The notes: generated from the letters alone by a model not told the origin. DNA of 64,000 bases from Candidatus Altimarinota bacterium (GCA_014377305.1 JACMPW010000015.1:1-64000); one strand, 5' to 3'; counted from the first letter of the stretch, positions 18,763 to 29,835 are shown. Translations and numbers: made by a program.

Positions 18763-19698
18763 ATGAAAACCAAAATAATAAACTCATCAGGATTCTCTAT
18801 TCTCATGGCAATCGGTACTACTTGAGTACTCTTGATTCTTGTGACATCTCTTGCGATCAGCTATATCCGTGAGTCCAGGCTCTCACGATATTCCTATGAT
18901 GAGGTGATTGCCTCTACTGCGGCTGAGGGAGAGTTTGAGTATGCTATGCTCAAGGTACGTAATCATAGGGATGGATTCCAAGATACAACATTCTCAGGTG
19001 AACTCGATGGCAATCTTCTCGATCTCTCGACACCCAGATCCGTATGACTCCATAGTCAATATCAGATATCGGCTGCGAGCACTGCTCAGATATTTACTCT
19101 TTCGGGACAACAACATCTCATAGTTCCTCTGTTTGTAGGCACTGGGACTATACTCTCTGGATTTTCCAAAAATCCAAATTATGAAACAGGAGTAGACAAT
19201 ACGAGAGGACTCAATATATCTGGCATATCAGGACTCTCATGGGCTATAACTGCTATGAGCGGATCCGAGAGTATAGCGATCACTGGAGTTGGAGATATAG
19301 GTGATACTACCCTATGAAAAATCAGGGTCAAGGCGATACAGTGTTATGATGAAAATGGTATACTTGGTCTACATCCCACAGATCTGGATAGTCTCGGGAA
19401 TTGTACTGGAGTATATAGTGATTCTCAGTCATGAGAGACTGTCGCATATTCCTATGATGTGACTGAGTCTATTTCCCTATTTCTTTCGACAAAAATAGAT
19501 CCATATTTCATCATCTATAATGCAGATAATATGGCTCATGATATCACATTTTCATCTACTACTCCGTTTGCATTACCAACTCTCATACTCAGGGCAACTG
19601 CGAGCAAGTGAGAGAGTTCTCAGGTATTCCAGTTCGTTGAGGACAAGGGTAAGTATTATGATGCACTCAAATATGGAGTATACAATACAGGACCATAA
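18763..19698 (+). CDS. PilX-like minor pseudopilin
   Basis: 311 residues. N-terminus 'NSSGFSILMAIGTTGVLLILVTSLAISYI' has the Gly|Phe prepilin site but lacks Glu+5, as PilX/GspK-type tip pilins do. 'EFEYAMLKVRNHRDGF' follows the helix. Soluble domain unrecognised. It starts 6 nt after the previous stop. Confidence 0.78.
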
Positions 19699-19717
19699 TA
19701 AAAAATAGTCTCAAAAT

Positions 19718-19747
19718 TTGACAGAGAGTAATCATATATGCTATACT
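19718..19747 (+). promoter_or_regulatory. Adhesin promoter
   Basis: TTGACA (19718-19723), 18-bp spacer, TATACT (19742-19747), then a leader of about 20 nt to ATG 19775. Confidence 0.5.
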
Positions 19748-19774
19748 ATTTTGGTATTTCATATTCTATTACCT

Positions 19775-21745
19775 ATGTTCTCTCTCCAATTCAGATATTT
19801 CCTCTATGGAGCTATCCTCTCAACATCACTCATTTCTCTCTCTGTTCAGGCCGGAACCAATGATGGTGTATTCGGTGACTACTTCACTCGTATTATAGGT
19901 GGCTGCCCTTCCAATACTGTTATCACAGGATTTGACTCAACATCCTCTACCTATGGAACACGCCAGTGTAGCTCTCTGCAGTCACTCCTTGGTACTCTAT
20001 TTGGTTCGAGTATTGCACCAGATTGACAGGCGATGATCGGATTCAATCCGGATGGTAGTCCCATGTATGGAGATATAAACTGGAAAAAAACGGCTTCAAA
20101 TATCTCTTATACAGGAGGCAATGTAGGTATCGGTACCTCTGCACCATCTGCCAAGCTGGATGTAGTAGGAGGAGACGCTAAAATCAATAGTATAACTGTA
20201 GGACGAGGAGGAGGGAATATTCCTAACAACACCGCAAATGGATTAAATGCACTTTATTACAACACTACCGGAGATTACAACACCGCCAATGGAGTAAATG
20301 CCCTCCAATTCAACACCACCGGACTTTTAAATACAGCCAATGGATTTCAAGCCCTCCAATACAATACCACTGGACAAGGCAATACCGCCAATGGATTAAT
20401 GTCTCTCGCCTCCAACACCACCGGATCCTACAACACCGCCAATGGAAATGGTGCCCTCCTCTCCAATACCACCGGATATTACAACACCGCCAATGGAGTA
20501 AATGCCCTTTACTCCAATACCACCGGAATCTACAACACAGCCAATTGAACAAATGCCCTCTTCAGCAACACCACCGGAAATTACAATACTGCCAATTGAC
20601 TATTTGCTCTCTACTCCAATACCATTGGAAGTCAAAACACCGCCAATGGAGTACACGCCCTTCAATTTAACACTACCGGAAATTTCAATACCGCCAATGG
20701 ATTATATGCTCTTTACCTCAATACCACAGGAAATTATAACACTGCTAATGGATCACAAGCCCTTCGATCTAACACCACCGGATACTATAATACCGCCAAT
20801 GGATTAGATTCTCTTCGAGACAACACTACCGGATACAAAAATACCGCTAATGGAGTTGCTACTCTCCTTTTTAACACTACCGGATATAATAATACCGCAA
20901 ATGGAATAAATGCTCTATATTATAATACTACAGGATTTGAGAACACTGCCAATGGATCACAAGCCCTTAGCAACAACACCACCGGAAACAACAACACTGC
21001 CAACGGAATGGGTGCTCTCCTTAGCAACACCACTGGAATTAAAAACACTGCGATGGGAGGTTATGCTATGGCATTGAATACCGATGGATCTAACAATACC
21101 GCCATTGGAATGAATGCTCTTTTCGGTAACACCAGCGGATACAACAACACCGCCAATGGAGTAAATGCCCTCCAATTCAACACCACCGGATCCAACAATA
21201 CGGCTATATGATTTGGTGCTCAGGTCTCAGGTGGTACTGCGTCTAATCAAGTACAAATAGGAAATACTGCTGTTACTTACGCAGGTATTCAAGTAGGTTG
21301 GTCGACTACCTCGGATATCCGTTGGAAAGATCAAGTTAGAGATCTCCCATATGGACTCTCTTTTCTCCGAGATCTCCGACCCGTAGATTATATCCGCAAG
21401 AATAATGATAAGCATACTCGAGAAACAGGATTCATAGCTCAAGAGGTTGAACAAACCCTCAAAAAATACAAATATGATGACCAAGGCTTCCTCACCAAAT
21501 CTGATACTGGGTATCTTGAGCTTCGTTATAACGACTTCATCGCTATGATCGTGCGAGGAGTACAAGAAATAGCTGACACTCTCGAGAGTGTCACTAATCG
21601 AGTAAATACCAATGAGAGTGAGATTGCAGCTCTCAAAACATCTAATGAAACCCTCAAAACAGCCAACCAAAAACTCGAGTCAGCCAATACAGCTCTCTCA
21701 TCTCGTCTCGATGCTATCGAGGCTCAACTCAGTAAATATTTCTAA
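19775..21745 (+). CDS. Repeat adhesin with C-terminal peptidase-S74 chaperone domain
   Basis: 656 residues. Signal peptide (1-25, ending 'SVQAG'); a head with 'NVGIGTSAPSAKLDVVGG', a common tail-fibre/adhesin motif; 19 full 17-residue repeats (about 152-474, consensus NTANGxxALxxNTTGxx); an S74 intramolecular chaperone domain (about 509-610) with 'TTSDIRWKD', 'LRPVDYI' and 'GFIAQEVEQTLKKY'; and a C-terminal heptad coiled coil. S74 domains drive trimerisation of beta-helical fibres and then may cut themselves off. Units 7, 8 and 20 have TGA where all others have GGN. It follows the pilin genes, so a pilus-associated or cell-surface fibre is likely; a phage origin of the module is possible. Confidence 0.88.
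20228..21196 (+). repeat. Nineteen tandem 51-bp coding repeats
   Basis: Exact period of 51 nt (17 codons), beginning at AAC ACC GCA AAT GGA. Protein-level conservation is strongest at NTANG and NTTG. Units differ mainly at third bases and at four or five variable residues. Confidence 0.92.
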
Positions 21746-21829
21746 CTTTATATTTTACGTGAATTAATCGTTAACTAAAACTTGTAGTCTGCATCAATCT
21801 ATGTTGCAATATGAGAGATTACTTATCTC

Positions 21830-22353
21830 ATGACTATTTGTACCTTCTCGCGCGCAATTGCTACACTCTTAATTGTTAGTATATTACTCTCTCACTCAGC
21901 TGTCGCTGCTCAGTCGGATGTAGTAAGTGCGGTTAATCAAATTCGCCTCTCAGACCCTAATGTACTAGTCGGTACTCCAAATCATCGAGGATTTGGAGGA
22001 ACTATTATTGATAATATGTTTTATCCTGATGGATTAAAGGAAGGAAAAATCCGTCCAGAGTATCTTGATATTGGTAATATTACAGGAACCCTTACAGATC
22101 TCAACTCTGCAGGAACTGCTAGTTATATTCTAAAATACACGGCTACAGGAGTAACTATCGGTAACTCTGCTATTTTTGATAATGGTACCAATATCGGTAT
22201 AGGTACAACGTCATCATGAGCTCGTCTGGATATAGCAGGGACGATAGTATAGCGGATGGTGGATTTCACTCAGGACGAGTACTCACATCAGATGCGACGG
22301 GTCTCGCATCATGGCAACCCTCTGTGAGTAATGCAGACTTTTCTTTTTTCTAA
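21830..22353 (+). pseudogene. Frameshifted adhesin N-terminus
   Basis: Starts with signal peptide 'LIVSILLSHSAVAAQ', then a short domain ending 'NIGIGTTSSGARLDIAGTIV' and TAG at 22250. One base back, the other frame continues the family motif: 'IADGGFHSGRVLTSDATGLASWQPSVSNADF' runs to TAA at 22351. Tail-fibre/adhesin heads normally read LDIAGTVKIADG...GRVLTSDATGLASW, so one frameshift (near 22246-22250) has split the gene and the distal repeats/S74 part is missing. If translated, the intact product is 140 residues (21830-22252). Confidence 0.65.
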
Positions 22354-22356
22354 TAT

Positions 22357-22385
22357 TTGCAATAATTCTCAACGCATGCTATGAT
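22357..22385 (+). promoter_or_regulatory. Promoter with 6-nt gap to a GTG start
   Basis: -35 TTGCAA (22357-22362), 17-bp spacer, -10 TATGAT (22380-22385), six bases, GTG 22392. Confidence 0.6.
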
Positions 22386-22391
22386 ATTTAA

Positions 22392-23732
22392 GTGTTTTTA
22401 ATATTCTTCTTTATGTTCTCACTCACTCTCTCTCGTCCACTCATTATATCACTCGCCGTCGTCTCTACTATCGGTGTTGTCTCTGCTGCATTCTTCCAGT
22501 TCTCTGGAACTGCTGGCACCTCTCATTCTCCCGGTCTTTTTTTCTCAGATGATACTGGCAATGCTGGTATAGTATCATTCCAGTCTGGTGGCATAGCTGG
22601 TATTGATTGAGATAAGCTCACGGGTACTTTTTATTCTCAGACGATCGGACTCATCACATTTAACTCAGATGCTCAGATCACGCCACCCGCTAGTGGTCGA
22701 CCTACTGATCTCTGGTCAGTGGTTGGCACAGCATCATCGCTCGCGGGTCCTATCGAACTCGCAGGAGTCAAATACAACCCAGTGACTCGATCATTCATTG
22801 GATATGGGATGAACTATTGAGTTGGGAGAGTTCCATTTGGTATTGCTCCATTAACTACTGATCCTCTCACAGAGCTGCCAGTAACTCCCCCAGACTCTAT
22901 CACGAGTACGACGGTCTCAGCTGGATTCGAGTGACGAGTCAAGGTGCTTGGGAATATCGGTGGCAATAGTGCATTCAATACACTCACGGCCCTTGGTTCT
23001 AGATTCAATGCATCTCTCATGAACGAGACACTCCAGAAAGTTCGCAAAAATGTAGCACTTCTCACGAGGAATATCCCATCTAGATTTGCCAATGTATTCA
23101 CTGATACAACTCCACAGGCACTTGCTAATAAACTCATATATATTAATACATCAGCCACCGTCTCAACTCTAATATATACTGGTTCTATGGTGGGAGAATT
23201 CCCAACATCGAATACTGACTCTCTCATCTTGATTGGAGGAGATCTGATCATCGATGCAAATATCATGAATACAGATCTTAAAGCTAAGGGTATCATCGTA
23301 CTCAAAAATGAAGCCTGAGTGGGTGGCAACATCATCGTGACCAATATTGTCAAAAAAATCGAGAGCTCTATATTTCTAGAAGGGTCTCTCTATAGTGGGA
23401 ATAACAGATATGATCTTTACAACGATACTACAGCCGAGGTGGCTACTCTCGGAGAGAATCAACTCTACATCCGTGGATCACTCATCTCTCGTAATACGAT
23501 CGGAGGATCATTCACTACCCCAAATGCAACATGTGTATATGGTGAGACTGCTGCCACATGTACTGCTGAGCGATCAATCCAATATGATCTCAACTATTTC
23601 CGACAGACTCCTCCTACTCGATCTAGTACAGTGCCAACAACTAGATCATTTGGAGATAGCTCACTTGATAGCTACTCACTCATCATCGAGCTCGATCCTC
23701 GTATCGCTACGACTCCACCTCCAGGATTCTAA
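22392..23732 (+). CDS. Exported protein of the pilus/adhesin cluster, unknown function
   Basis: 446 residues. GTG start at 22392 fits the leaderless spacing; ATG 22413 in the same frame is the alternative. A signal anchor (about 12-38) is followed by a soluble domain. The region about 185-390 has repeated beta-strand patterns ('GDLIIDANIMN', 'KGIIVLKNEAGVGGNIIVTN', 'NQLYIRGSLISRNTIGG'), suggesting a right-handed beta helix. Ends 'ATTPPPGF'. Four TGA codons are Gly. No family recognised. Confidence 0.75.
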
Positions 23733-23748
23733 TATATATCTCATCCAC

Positions 23749-23784
23749 AAAAATCCCACTGCTTTAAATCGGAGTGGGATTTTT
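23749..23784. terminator. Bidirectional terminator between 22392 gene and dnaB
   Basis: AAAAATCCCACT / AGTGGGATTTTT stem, 12 loop bases, U tracts on both strands. Confidence 0.85.
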
Positions 23785-23788
23785 ATAA

Positions 23789-25156
23789 TTAGTATCATCC
23801 ATTAGGTTCTCTTTCGTATTCTCGCTGTTCCGATTTTCTCTCCAGTTCATAGAATTTTTGTTGAGACTTTTCGAATTTGAGATCAACTTGTCCAGTGGGT
23901 CCGTTTCGGTTTTTTCGGATCATGATATTGGTTATGCCAGGAGTCTCAGAGAACTCGTTGTAGTAGTCATCACGATATATCATGGCTATTATATCAGCAT
24001 CTTGCTCGATTGATCCTGACTCACGGAGATCTGACATCACGGGTCGCTTGTCTGGACGAGCCTCGACGGCACGAGAGAGCTGTGAGAGTGCGACGATAGG
24101 GACATCCAGCTCTCGAGCAAGTGATTTGAGACCTCTAGATATATCTGAGACCTCTTGTACCCGATTCATCGAGTTGCCTGATGACATGAGCTGGAGGTAG
24201 TCGATGATGATGAGATCGAGTCCTGATTCCATTTTGAGGCGGCGAGCCTTGGACTTGATCGAGAGGAGTCACTCACCAGCTGGTGAGTCATCGAGATAGA
24301 TCTTGGATCTCGATAGTGATTCGAGTGCGTCTCCCATCTTTGAGAACTCATCTTCGGAGAGTTTTCATTTTTGGAGTTTCCAGCTGTCGACAGCCATCGC
24401 GGCTGCGATAAGGCGATCGGTGATCTGTTCTTTGGACATCTCGAGTGAGAACATAGCAACATTTCGTCACTTTTTGGCTACATTTTGAGCAAAGTTGAGA
24501 GCCATAGCAGTCTTTCCCATACTCGGACGAGCTGCGAGGATGATGAGATCTCCACGCTTGAATCCTCAGAGCTTCGCATCAAAACTCGGATACCCAGTCG
24601 AGATCGTATGACGATCAACCAGCTCAGGATCCGCATGAATCGCGGCGAACTCTTCATATCGAGCATTGAGAATATCACGGATAGGGACGAGCTTGTTCTG
24701 GATGAATGTCTGAGTCACGCCGAATAGTGACTTTTCCGACTTCTCAAGGAGCTCTGTCGTCTCAGTTGCCTCATCGTAGCCATTCATGATGATCTCATTA
24801 CCAGCTCGGATCAGCTTGCGGAGTATCGACTTATTCTTCACAATCTGAGCATACTGGAATATATTGGCACTCGTGAATACTGATTCCATCAGTTCTGCAA
24901 GGAACACATTACCCCCAATGGATTCGAGTTTTTTCAGATCATCGATGACCTCTCGTACCGTGATCGAGTCGATCGGACGGTTGCGAGCGTAGAGATCCAG
25001 GATGGCATCATAGACGATAGAGTGAGCAGGATCGTAGAAGTCATCTCGTGCGAGGAGATTGGCAACATGGATAATACCATCCTTGTCGATAAGGAGAGAC
25101 CCGAGGACTCATCGCTCGGCGTCGATACTATGTGGGGGAGTGGTGAGATTAGACAC
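23789..25156 (-). CDS. dnaB: Replicative DNA helicase DnaB
   Basis: 455 residues, typical length. N-terminal '[21 protein letters not shown]' and C-terminal RecA core with Walker A '[15 protein letters not shown]' (near 209), '[10 protein letters not shown]', and Walker B '[15 protein letters not shown]'. The start is GTG at 25156. TGA-coded Gly fall at family positions ('[14 protein letters not shown]', '[14 protein letters not shown]'). No TGA is used as a stop; the gene ends TAA at 23789. Confidence 0.93.
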
Positions 25157-25177
25157 GATTTTCTTGGAAATTATAGA

Positions 25178-26077
25178 TTAGGATTCCTTCACTTCAAAAT
25201 TACCTGCGAGTTCTTCTTCAAGAAGGAGTTTCTGAAGTATTTCTGTAATTTCACTGGAGTATGGAGTGAGATTTTTGAGGGTCTTATAGGTTTCTATAGC
25301 ATCTCGTCTGAGTCAGAGTCGTGCCTGGGTGGTAGCGAGTAGGGCAATAATCTCAGGATTTTTTGGCCACTGGAGGACATACTGCTTAGCATACTGGAGA
25401 GTAGACTGACTATCCTCTAGTGTATTGGATATATGTGTGAGCATATACAGAGTTGTCTCAGTATTGCCAGTTAGTGTCAGGATTTTTTTATATATCTCAC
25501 TTGCGATCATATATTTTTTTTCTACGATGAGTACATTCGCCAGTTTCTCGAGTATCTCTATATCATCAGGATGGAGATCAGCCATATCCTTGTATATATA
25601 CTCGGCACTCGGATACTGTCCATCTCCCTCATATATCTGTCCGAGGAGGAGATTGAGATCTCGGTGATACTTGTCGAGTGAGAGTCCCTCGACGATGAGT
25701 ACTTGAGCCTCTGCTGTCATCCCACGAGCTATGAGAGTGCGGACACTGGATACAAGTCCAGCGAGTTTCTCGATATTGGATGCATGAACTCTATTTTCTT
25801 CAGTGACTGCAGTTGCTATCTCTACTGCAGGAGATATAGAATCGGATTCTCTATTCTCTGGTAGAGCATGAGGAGTTGACTCTGCTTGGTCTAGATGACT
25901 AGGCGTCACGATATGTGGTAGACCCGAGATACGGATGCGATTCGTACCGAGAGCAGTCTTGACTCTACCTATCCATGCGTAGAGATCAGCTCACCATATG
26001 ACTATGAGCATGAGGAGGAGTAGTATGAGTATGAGTATCTCTACGGTATTGCTCTGTGTGAGAAAAAAGAATTCCAT
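25178..26077 (-). CDS. Membrane-anchored TPR-repeat protein
   Basis: 299 residues. One membrane helix (about 11-28), a polar linker, then TPR-type helical pairs from about 90 ('DLNLLLGQIYEGDGQYPSAEYIYKDMADLHPDDIEILEKLANVLI' spans two, written here as a region at 125-170). The C-terminus faces the cytoplasm if the helix is a signal anchor. Stops 22 nt before dnaB, so the two may be co-transcribed. Partner unknown. Confidence 0.75.
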
Positions 26078-26129
26078 GACTAAAGCGGAGCGAGAAAATA
26101 AAGTGAAACGAACCAAAAAATACCAACAC

Positions 26130-26157
26130 ATAATAGAGAAAAAACCTTTTTTTGCAA
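26130..26157 (-). promoter_or_regulatory. Promoter of the TPR/dnaB unit
   Basis: -35 TTGCAA (26152-26157), 16-bp spacer, -10 TATTAT (26130-26135) on the minus strand. Confidence 0.55.
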
Positions 26158-26173
26158 ATAATACCCAAAAAAC

Positions 26174-26200
26174 TTGCAAAATATATATTTTCTATATAAT
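26174..26200 (+). promoter_or_regulatory. rplS promoter
   Basis: -35 TTGCAA (26174-26179), 15-bp spacer, -10 TATAAT (26195-26200), leaving a leader of about 60 nt before rplS. Divergent from the TPR/dnaB promoter. Confidence 0.55.
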
Positions 26201-26266
26201 CCACCCATTCGTTGCGTGAGCCATGCTCATCTAAATGGAGTTCTAAATCCTAAAATCATAAATAAT

Positions 26267-26629
26267 ATGTCAGATGTCGCACTCGTCAAGGCTATCCAAC
26301 AGAGCACTATAGCAGAACCAAAAGATACTGTAATCGTCTACGAGACGGGTATGGAAGTAGAAGTACATCAGATAATCCGCGATGGTGAAAAAGAGCGTAC
26401 ACAAAAATTCCGTGGACTCATAATAGCTATGAGAGGTTCGACGGCATTCGATCGTGTACTCACTATCCGATCTGATGTCGATGGTATCGGTATCGAACGA
26501 CTCATACCAGTCAATGCTCCTACTATTACAAAGATCGATATTCTCCGCAAATTCAAAGTTCGTAGAAAAAATATCAAGTTCATCCGTGAACTCACTGGTA
26601 AGGCTGCTCGTCTCAAAGAAATCAAATAG
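26267..26629 (+). CDS. rplS: 50S ribosomal protein L19
   Basis: 120 residues. 'FRGLIIAMRGSTAFDRVLTIRSDVDGIGIERLIPVNAPTI' (written as region 55-95) and 'VRRKNIKFIRELTGKAARLKE' are classic L19. L19 sits at the 30S-50S interface. ATG 26267 gives the normal length. No TGA codons, as in the other translation genes here. Confidence 0.93.
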   Translation: MSDVALVKAIQQSTIAEPKDTVIVYETGMEVEVHQIIRDGEKERTQKFRGLIIAMRGSTAFDRVLTIRSDVDGIGIERLIPVNAPTITKIDILRKFKVRRKNIKFIRELTGKAARLKEIK

Positions 26630-26643
26630 TTTTTCATTTTAAA

Positions 26644-26677
26644 AAATCCTTCTACGAAAAGTAGAAGGATTTTTTTT
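26644..26677 (+). terminator. Terminator after rplS
   Basis: AATCCTTCTAC-gaaaa-GTAGAAGGATT stem followed by eight T. Confidence 0.88.
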
Positions 26678-26917
26678 AGTACCATTTCGTAAAAATTTAG
26701 AGAAAATTATATGAGATTCTCTCTCGTATAGAAAATGTGCAAAACTATTTTTTCACGAGAAAAATATTCACTCAATATTCATATATCATTTGCCAGTTTT
26801 GCGTGTGTATATCCACAGGACACTACCTCGTGTTCCTGATCTAGGATTGTATACAATAGGGGCTGTCAAGGTGGTTTTTTCTTTTGACTTTGAGGGTTTT
26901 ATGAATAAAAAGGGTAC
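26678..26917. other. AT-rich intergenic region upstream of dnaA (possible oriC)
   Basis: About 240 bases with an AT-rich stretch (26700-26790) and one near-consensus DnaA box ATATCCACA (26809-26817, one mismatch to TTATCCACA). Only one box is convincing, so the origin call is weak. Confidence 0.3.
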
Positions 26918-28336
26918 ATGATTTTTAGCTTTTCCCATCTTACTGCGTCAGTCGAGATCATGTCGAGAGAGATCAGAAAACAAGATTTTCTGACTTATTT
27001 CAAGCGGTTCTCACTGATGGCGAGTTCCGAGACGAGTGTGACAATCGGAGTACTTTCTTCATTTCATCAGGACAATCTCTCAAAAAAATTCTACACTGAA
27101 GTGAAATCTGCTATTGTGAGCATAGTACCTACTATCGAGGTGGTGGATTTTATCGTTGATGATAGTATCGAGATGCGTGCACTCGACGAGGTGATCGATT
27201 GTCGTGACATGCAACGAGCCTCAGAGAAGCGAACCAAAAATGAATCCGTCCATGGAGTTGAGATAGTCGAAGGAGTCAATAGTCGTCTCATATCTGAGAG
27301 GTATCAGCTCGATAACTTTATCGTTGGACCTGGTACTCAATTGGCTCATGCTGCTTGTGATGCTGTCGCTCGTCGTCCAGGATCTGCCTACAATCCCCTC
27401 TATATCTATGGTAATGTTGGTCTCGGCAAGACTCATCTTCTCCAGGGTATCGCCAATACTATCCGATCCAAACAAAAAGATCTCCGAGTTGTATATACAA
27501 CTGCTGACAAATTTCTCACGGACTATGTTGCAAGTATAAAAAGTCGTTCAGTAGATAAGCTCCGTGAGCGGTATCGCCAGATCGATGTACTCGTCCTCGA
27601 TGATGTCCAGTTTCTCGCAGGTAAGAAACAAACCCAAGAAGAGCTCTATAATATATTCAATATACTCTACGAGGGAGGCAAGCAGATAATCCTCTCCGGA
27701 GATCGTCCACCTCGTGAGCTCACGGAGCTCGAGGCGAGACTCCAGAGCCGATTCGAGTGGGGTATCACTGTTGATGTCGGTGAGCCTGACTATGAGACTC
27801 GTCTTGCGATCATCGGTGAAAAGGCTCGTACCAGAGAGTTCCTCCTCCCACAGAATGTTGCTGAGTTCATCGCTGAGAATGTCACAACCAATGTACGAGA
27901 AATCGAGTGAATACTCAATCAGATTATCGCAGAATACGATCTACGAGGTACACCACCCACTATAGAGAATATCGCGATGCGTCTATCGAAGCTCTCGATC
28001 CGATCGCTCACTCCATCGATGACCACATCGAAGAGTATCAGATCTACACACTGTAGCTACGAGGATCTCATTCAGGCGGTATCAGGACACTTCGGTATCG
28101 AAATACGAGCTCTCCTATCGGAGGATCGCAAAAAAGAAAATATGATCCCACGACAGGTAGCAATGTATCTCTTGAAGAACAAACTCCACTATACCTATGA
28201 GCGTATCGGGAATATATTCTCTGGTCGCAATCATACTGCTGTGATGTATAGTGTGAAAAAACTCGAAGAAGTCATGAAAAAGAATCAACAAGTTGTATAT
28301 GAACTAAACGTAATACGAGATAAGCTCTGAATATAA
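26918..28336 (+). CDS. dnaA: Chromosomal replication initiator DnaA
   Basis: 472 residues. Domain III Walker A 'GNVGLGKTHLLQ' near 165-176, Walker B 'VLVLDDVQFLAG' near 225, and the domain IV helix-turn-helix 'IGNIFSGRNHTAVMYSVKKL' near 435-455. The short domain I/II fits a compact DnaA. One internal TGA ('VREIEGILNQII') is Gly, matching the family 'NVRELEGALN'. ATG 26918 was chosen; a later in-frame ATG at 26957 is possible. The final codons are CTC TGA ATA TAA, so the protein ends KLGI. Confidence 0.92.
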
Positions 28337-28354
28337 TTGACATTTTTTTAAAAT

Positions 28355-28390
28355 ATATAAAGTATATATAAATTATTACATACTTTATAT
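28355..28390. promoter_or_regulatory. Operator-like inverted repeat before the 28392 gene
   Basis: Perfect 11-bp arms ATATAAAGTAT (28355-28365) and ATACTTTATAT (28380-28390), 14-nt spacer, ending two bases from ATG 28392. A TTGACA lies at 28338-28343. Likely a regulator site or a hairpin masking the start. Confidence 0.5.
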
Positions 28391-28391
28391 A

Positions 28392-29168
28392 ATGAAAAAG
28401 TGTCCATTTCATTCTTCTCTACGACCAAGTATAGTATCTCTTGGTGGGAGATTAGAAAAAGAAATTCTCAGAGCTTGAGAAGATGTTTCAGTCGCGACGA
28501 AATCTTATGAAGACTTTGGCGATCTGATATCCGAAATATTTCCACCATCTTTTTTTGAATCAGATATTGATACACAAGAGTTCTTTGGTATCTATCCGAT
28601 AGATTCTAAATCCCTATTTGAAAAAAAAGGAGAAAAACAAATTAAGAAATATTTTGAAACAGAAAAACAACGAGCAATAGAATTTGCTCCAAAGAAATGA
28701 ACAAAGCTCTACCCCTGATCACCAGAAGAGGCAATTATCCAATGATGGTCACATGCATGCTACATCATGGTGATATTTTTGAATCAAATTCTCAGAAAAC
28801 AATATACGGATTATGAATATGATGAATTTAGTAAAGAGGCTTATAAAATACTCACAGTTTTAGCAAGACAGCATCTCAGTGTAGAAAATGGTTTTGCACT
28901 CAATATTTATAGTATTCTCTCGAGGGGTGTAGATCGTACATCAACCATATATGATGATATTGATAAAATCAATTTTGTATGACTTCCTGCACTAGGATGT
29001 CCAGCTCTATTTTTTTGAGACAAGCGAGTTGGAAAGATGCTCTTTGATTGGATAACAAGACATATGATTATGGTATATTCAACAAAATCATGAAGCAAAA
29101 TTATTTCTGAAAAAATTCTACTTTCTTTTAGAAAAATTGTGAATAGAATCCAAGAAACAACCATATAA
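28392..29168 (+). CDS. Hypothetical cytoplasmic protein
   Basis: 258 residues, mostly helical, no signal peptide. Opens 'KKCPFHSS' and includes '[17 protein letters not shown]' and '[24 protein letters not shown]'. About eight TGA codons are Gly. No family recognised. It lies between dnaA and rsmI and has a palindrome over its start, suggesting its own regulation. Confidence 0.7.
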
Positions 29169-29172
29169 AATT

Positions 29173-29835
29173 ATGCTCTCAATAGTATCAACCCCTATAG
29201 GAAATCTGGAAGATATAACTCTGAGGGCACTCCGTATTCTCAAAGAAGCTGACTATATAGCTTGTGAGGATACTCGTATGACAGGGCAGCTCCTCCAACA
29301 TTATGATATTGGGAACGGTGGACGCCTCATTTCATTTCATTCACACTCTGGATTTTCGAAAGTCGAAAAGATCATCGAGCTCTTGATCGAGTGAAAACAT
29401 ATTGCACTCGTATCGGATGCAGGAACTCCCGGAATATCTGATCCAGGATTTATTCTTATCAAAAAGGCGATCGAAGCAGGTATCACCGTAACTCCGATTC
29501 CATGAGCCTCTGCGGTATTATCAGCTATCGTGGCATCAGGTTTCGATTGTCATCAGTATCTCTATCTTGGATTCCTCCCAGTCAAAAAGGGAAGACAGAC
29601 AATGCTCAAATCTCTACAAAACAAAGAATATACGGTCGTAGTATATGAATCAGTACACCGTATCGAGCGGACGCTCGCCGAGTTCGAGACCTATTTTGGT
29701 GCCGATACTCGGATCGTCGTCGGCCGTGAGATCACGAAAAAATTCGAAGAATTTAAACGAGGAACGATACATGAAGTTGTAGAATATTTCAAATGAGAAG
29801 GTAAAGTGAAGGGGGAATTCGTTATAGTATTCTAG
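29173..29835 (+). CDS. rsmI: 16S rRNA (cytidine1402-2'-O)-methyltransferase RsmI
   Basis: 220 residues of the tetrapyrrole-methylase fold. '[30 protein letters not shown]' (start region) is diagnostic, with '[15 protein letters not shown]' (SAM site) and '[13 protein letters not shown]'. TGA codons are Gly, including '[13 protein letters not shown]' where the family has Gly. Starts 4 nt after the previous stop; stop TAG. Confidence 0.93.

Noticed and set aside
20228-21196. CRISPR array or intergenic satellite
   Set aside because: The 51-bp units are one continuous reading frame with coding-type variation and no spacers.
19775-21745. Prophage tail-fibre locus
   Set aside because: No capsid, terminase, integrase or lysis genes nearby; the context is type IV pilins.
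26678-26917. Confident oriC call
   Set aside because: Only one near-consensus DnaA box; the same 9-mer also occurs at about 43682 by chance.
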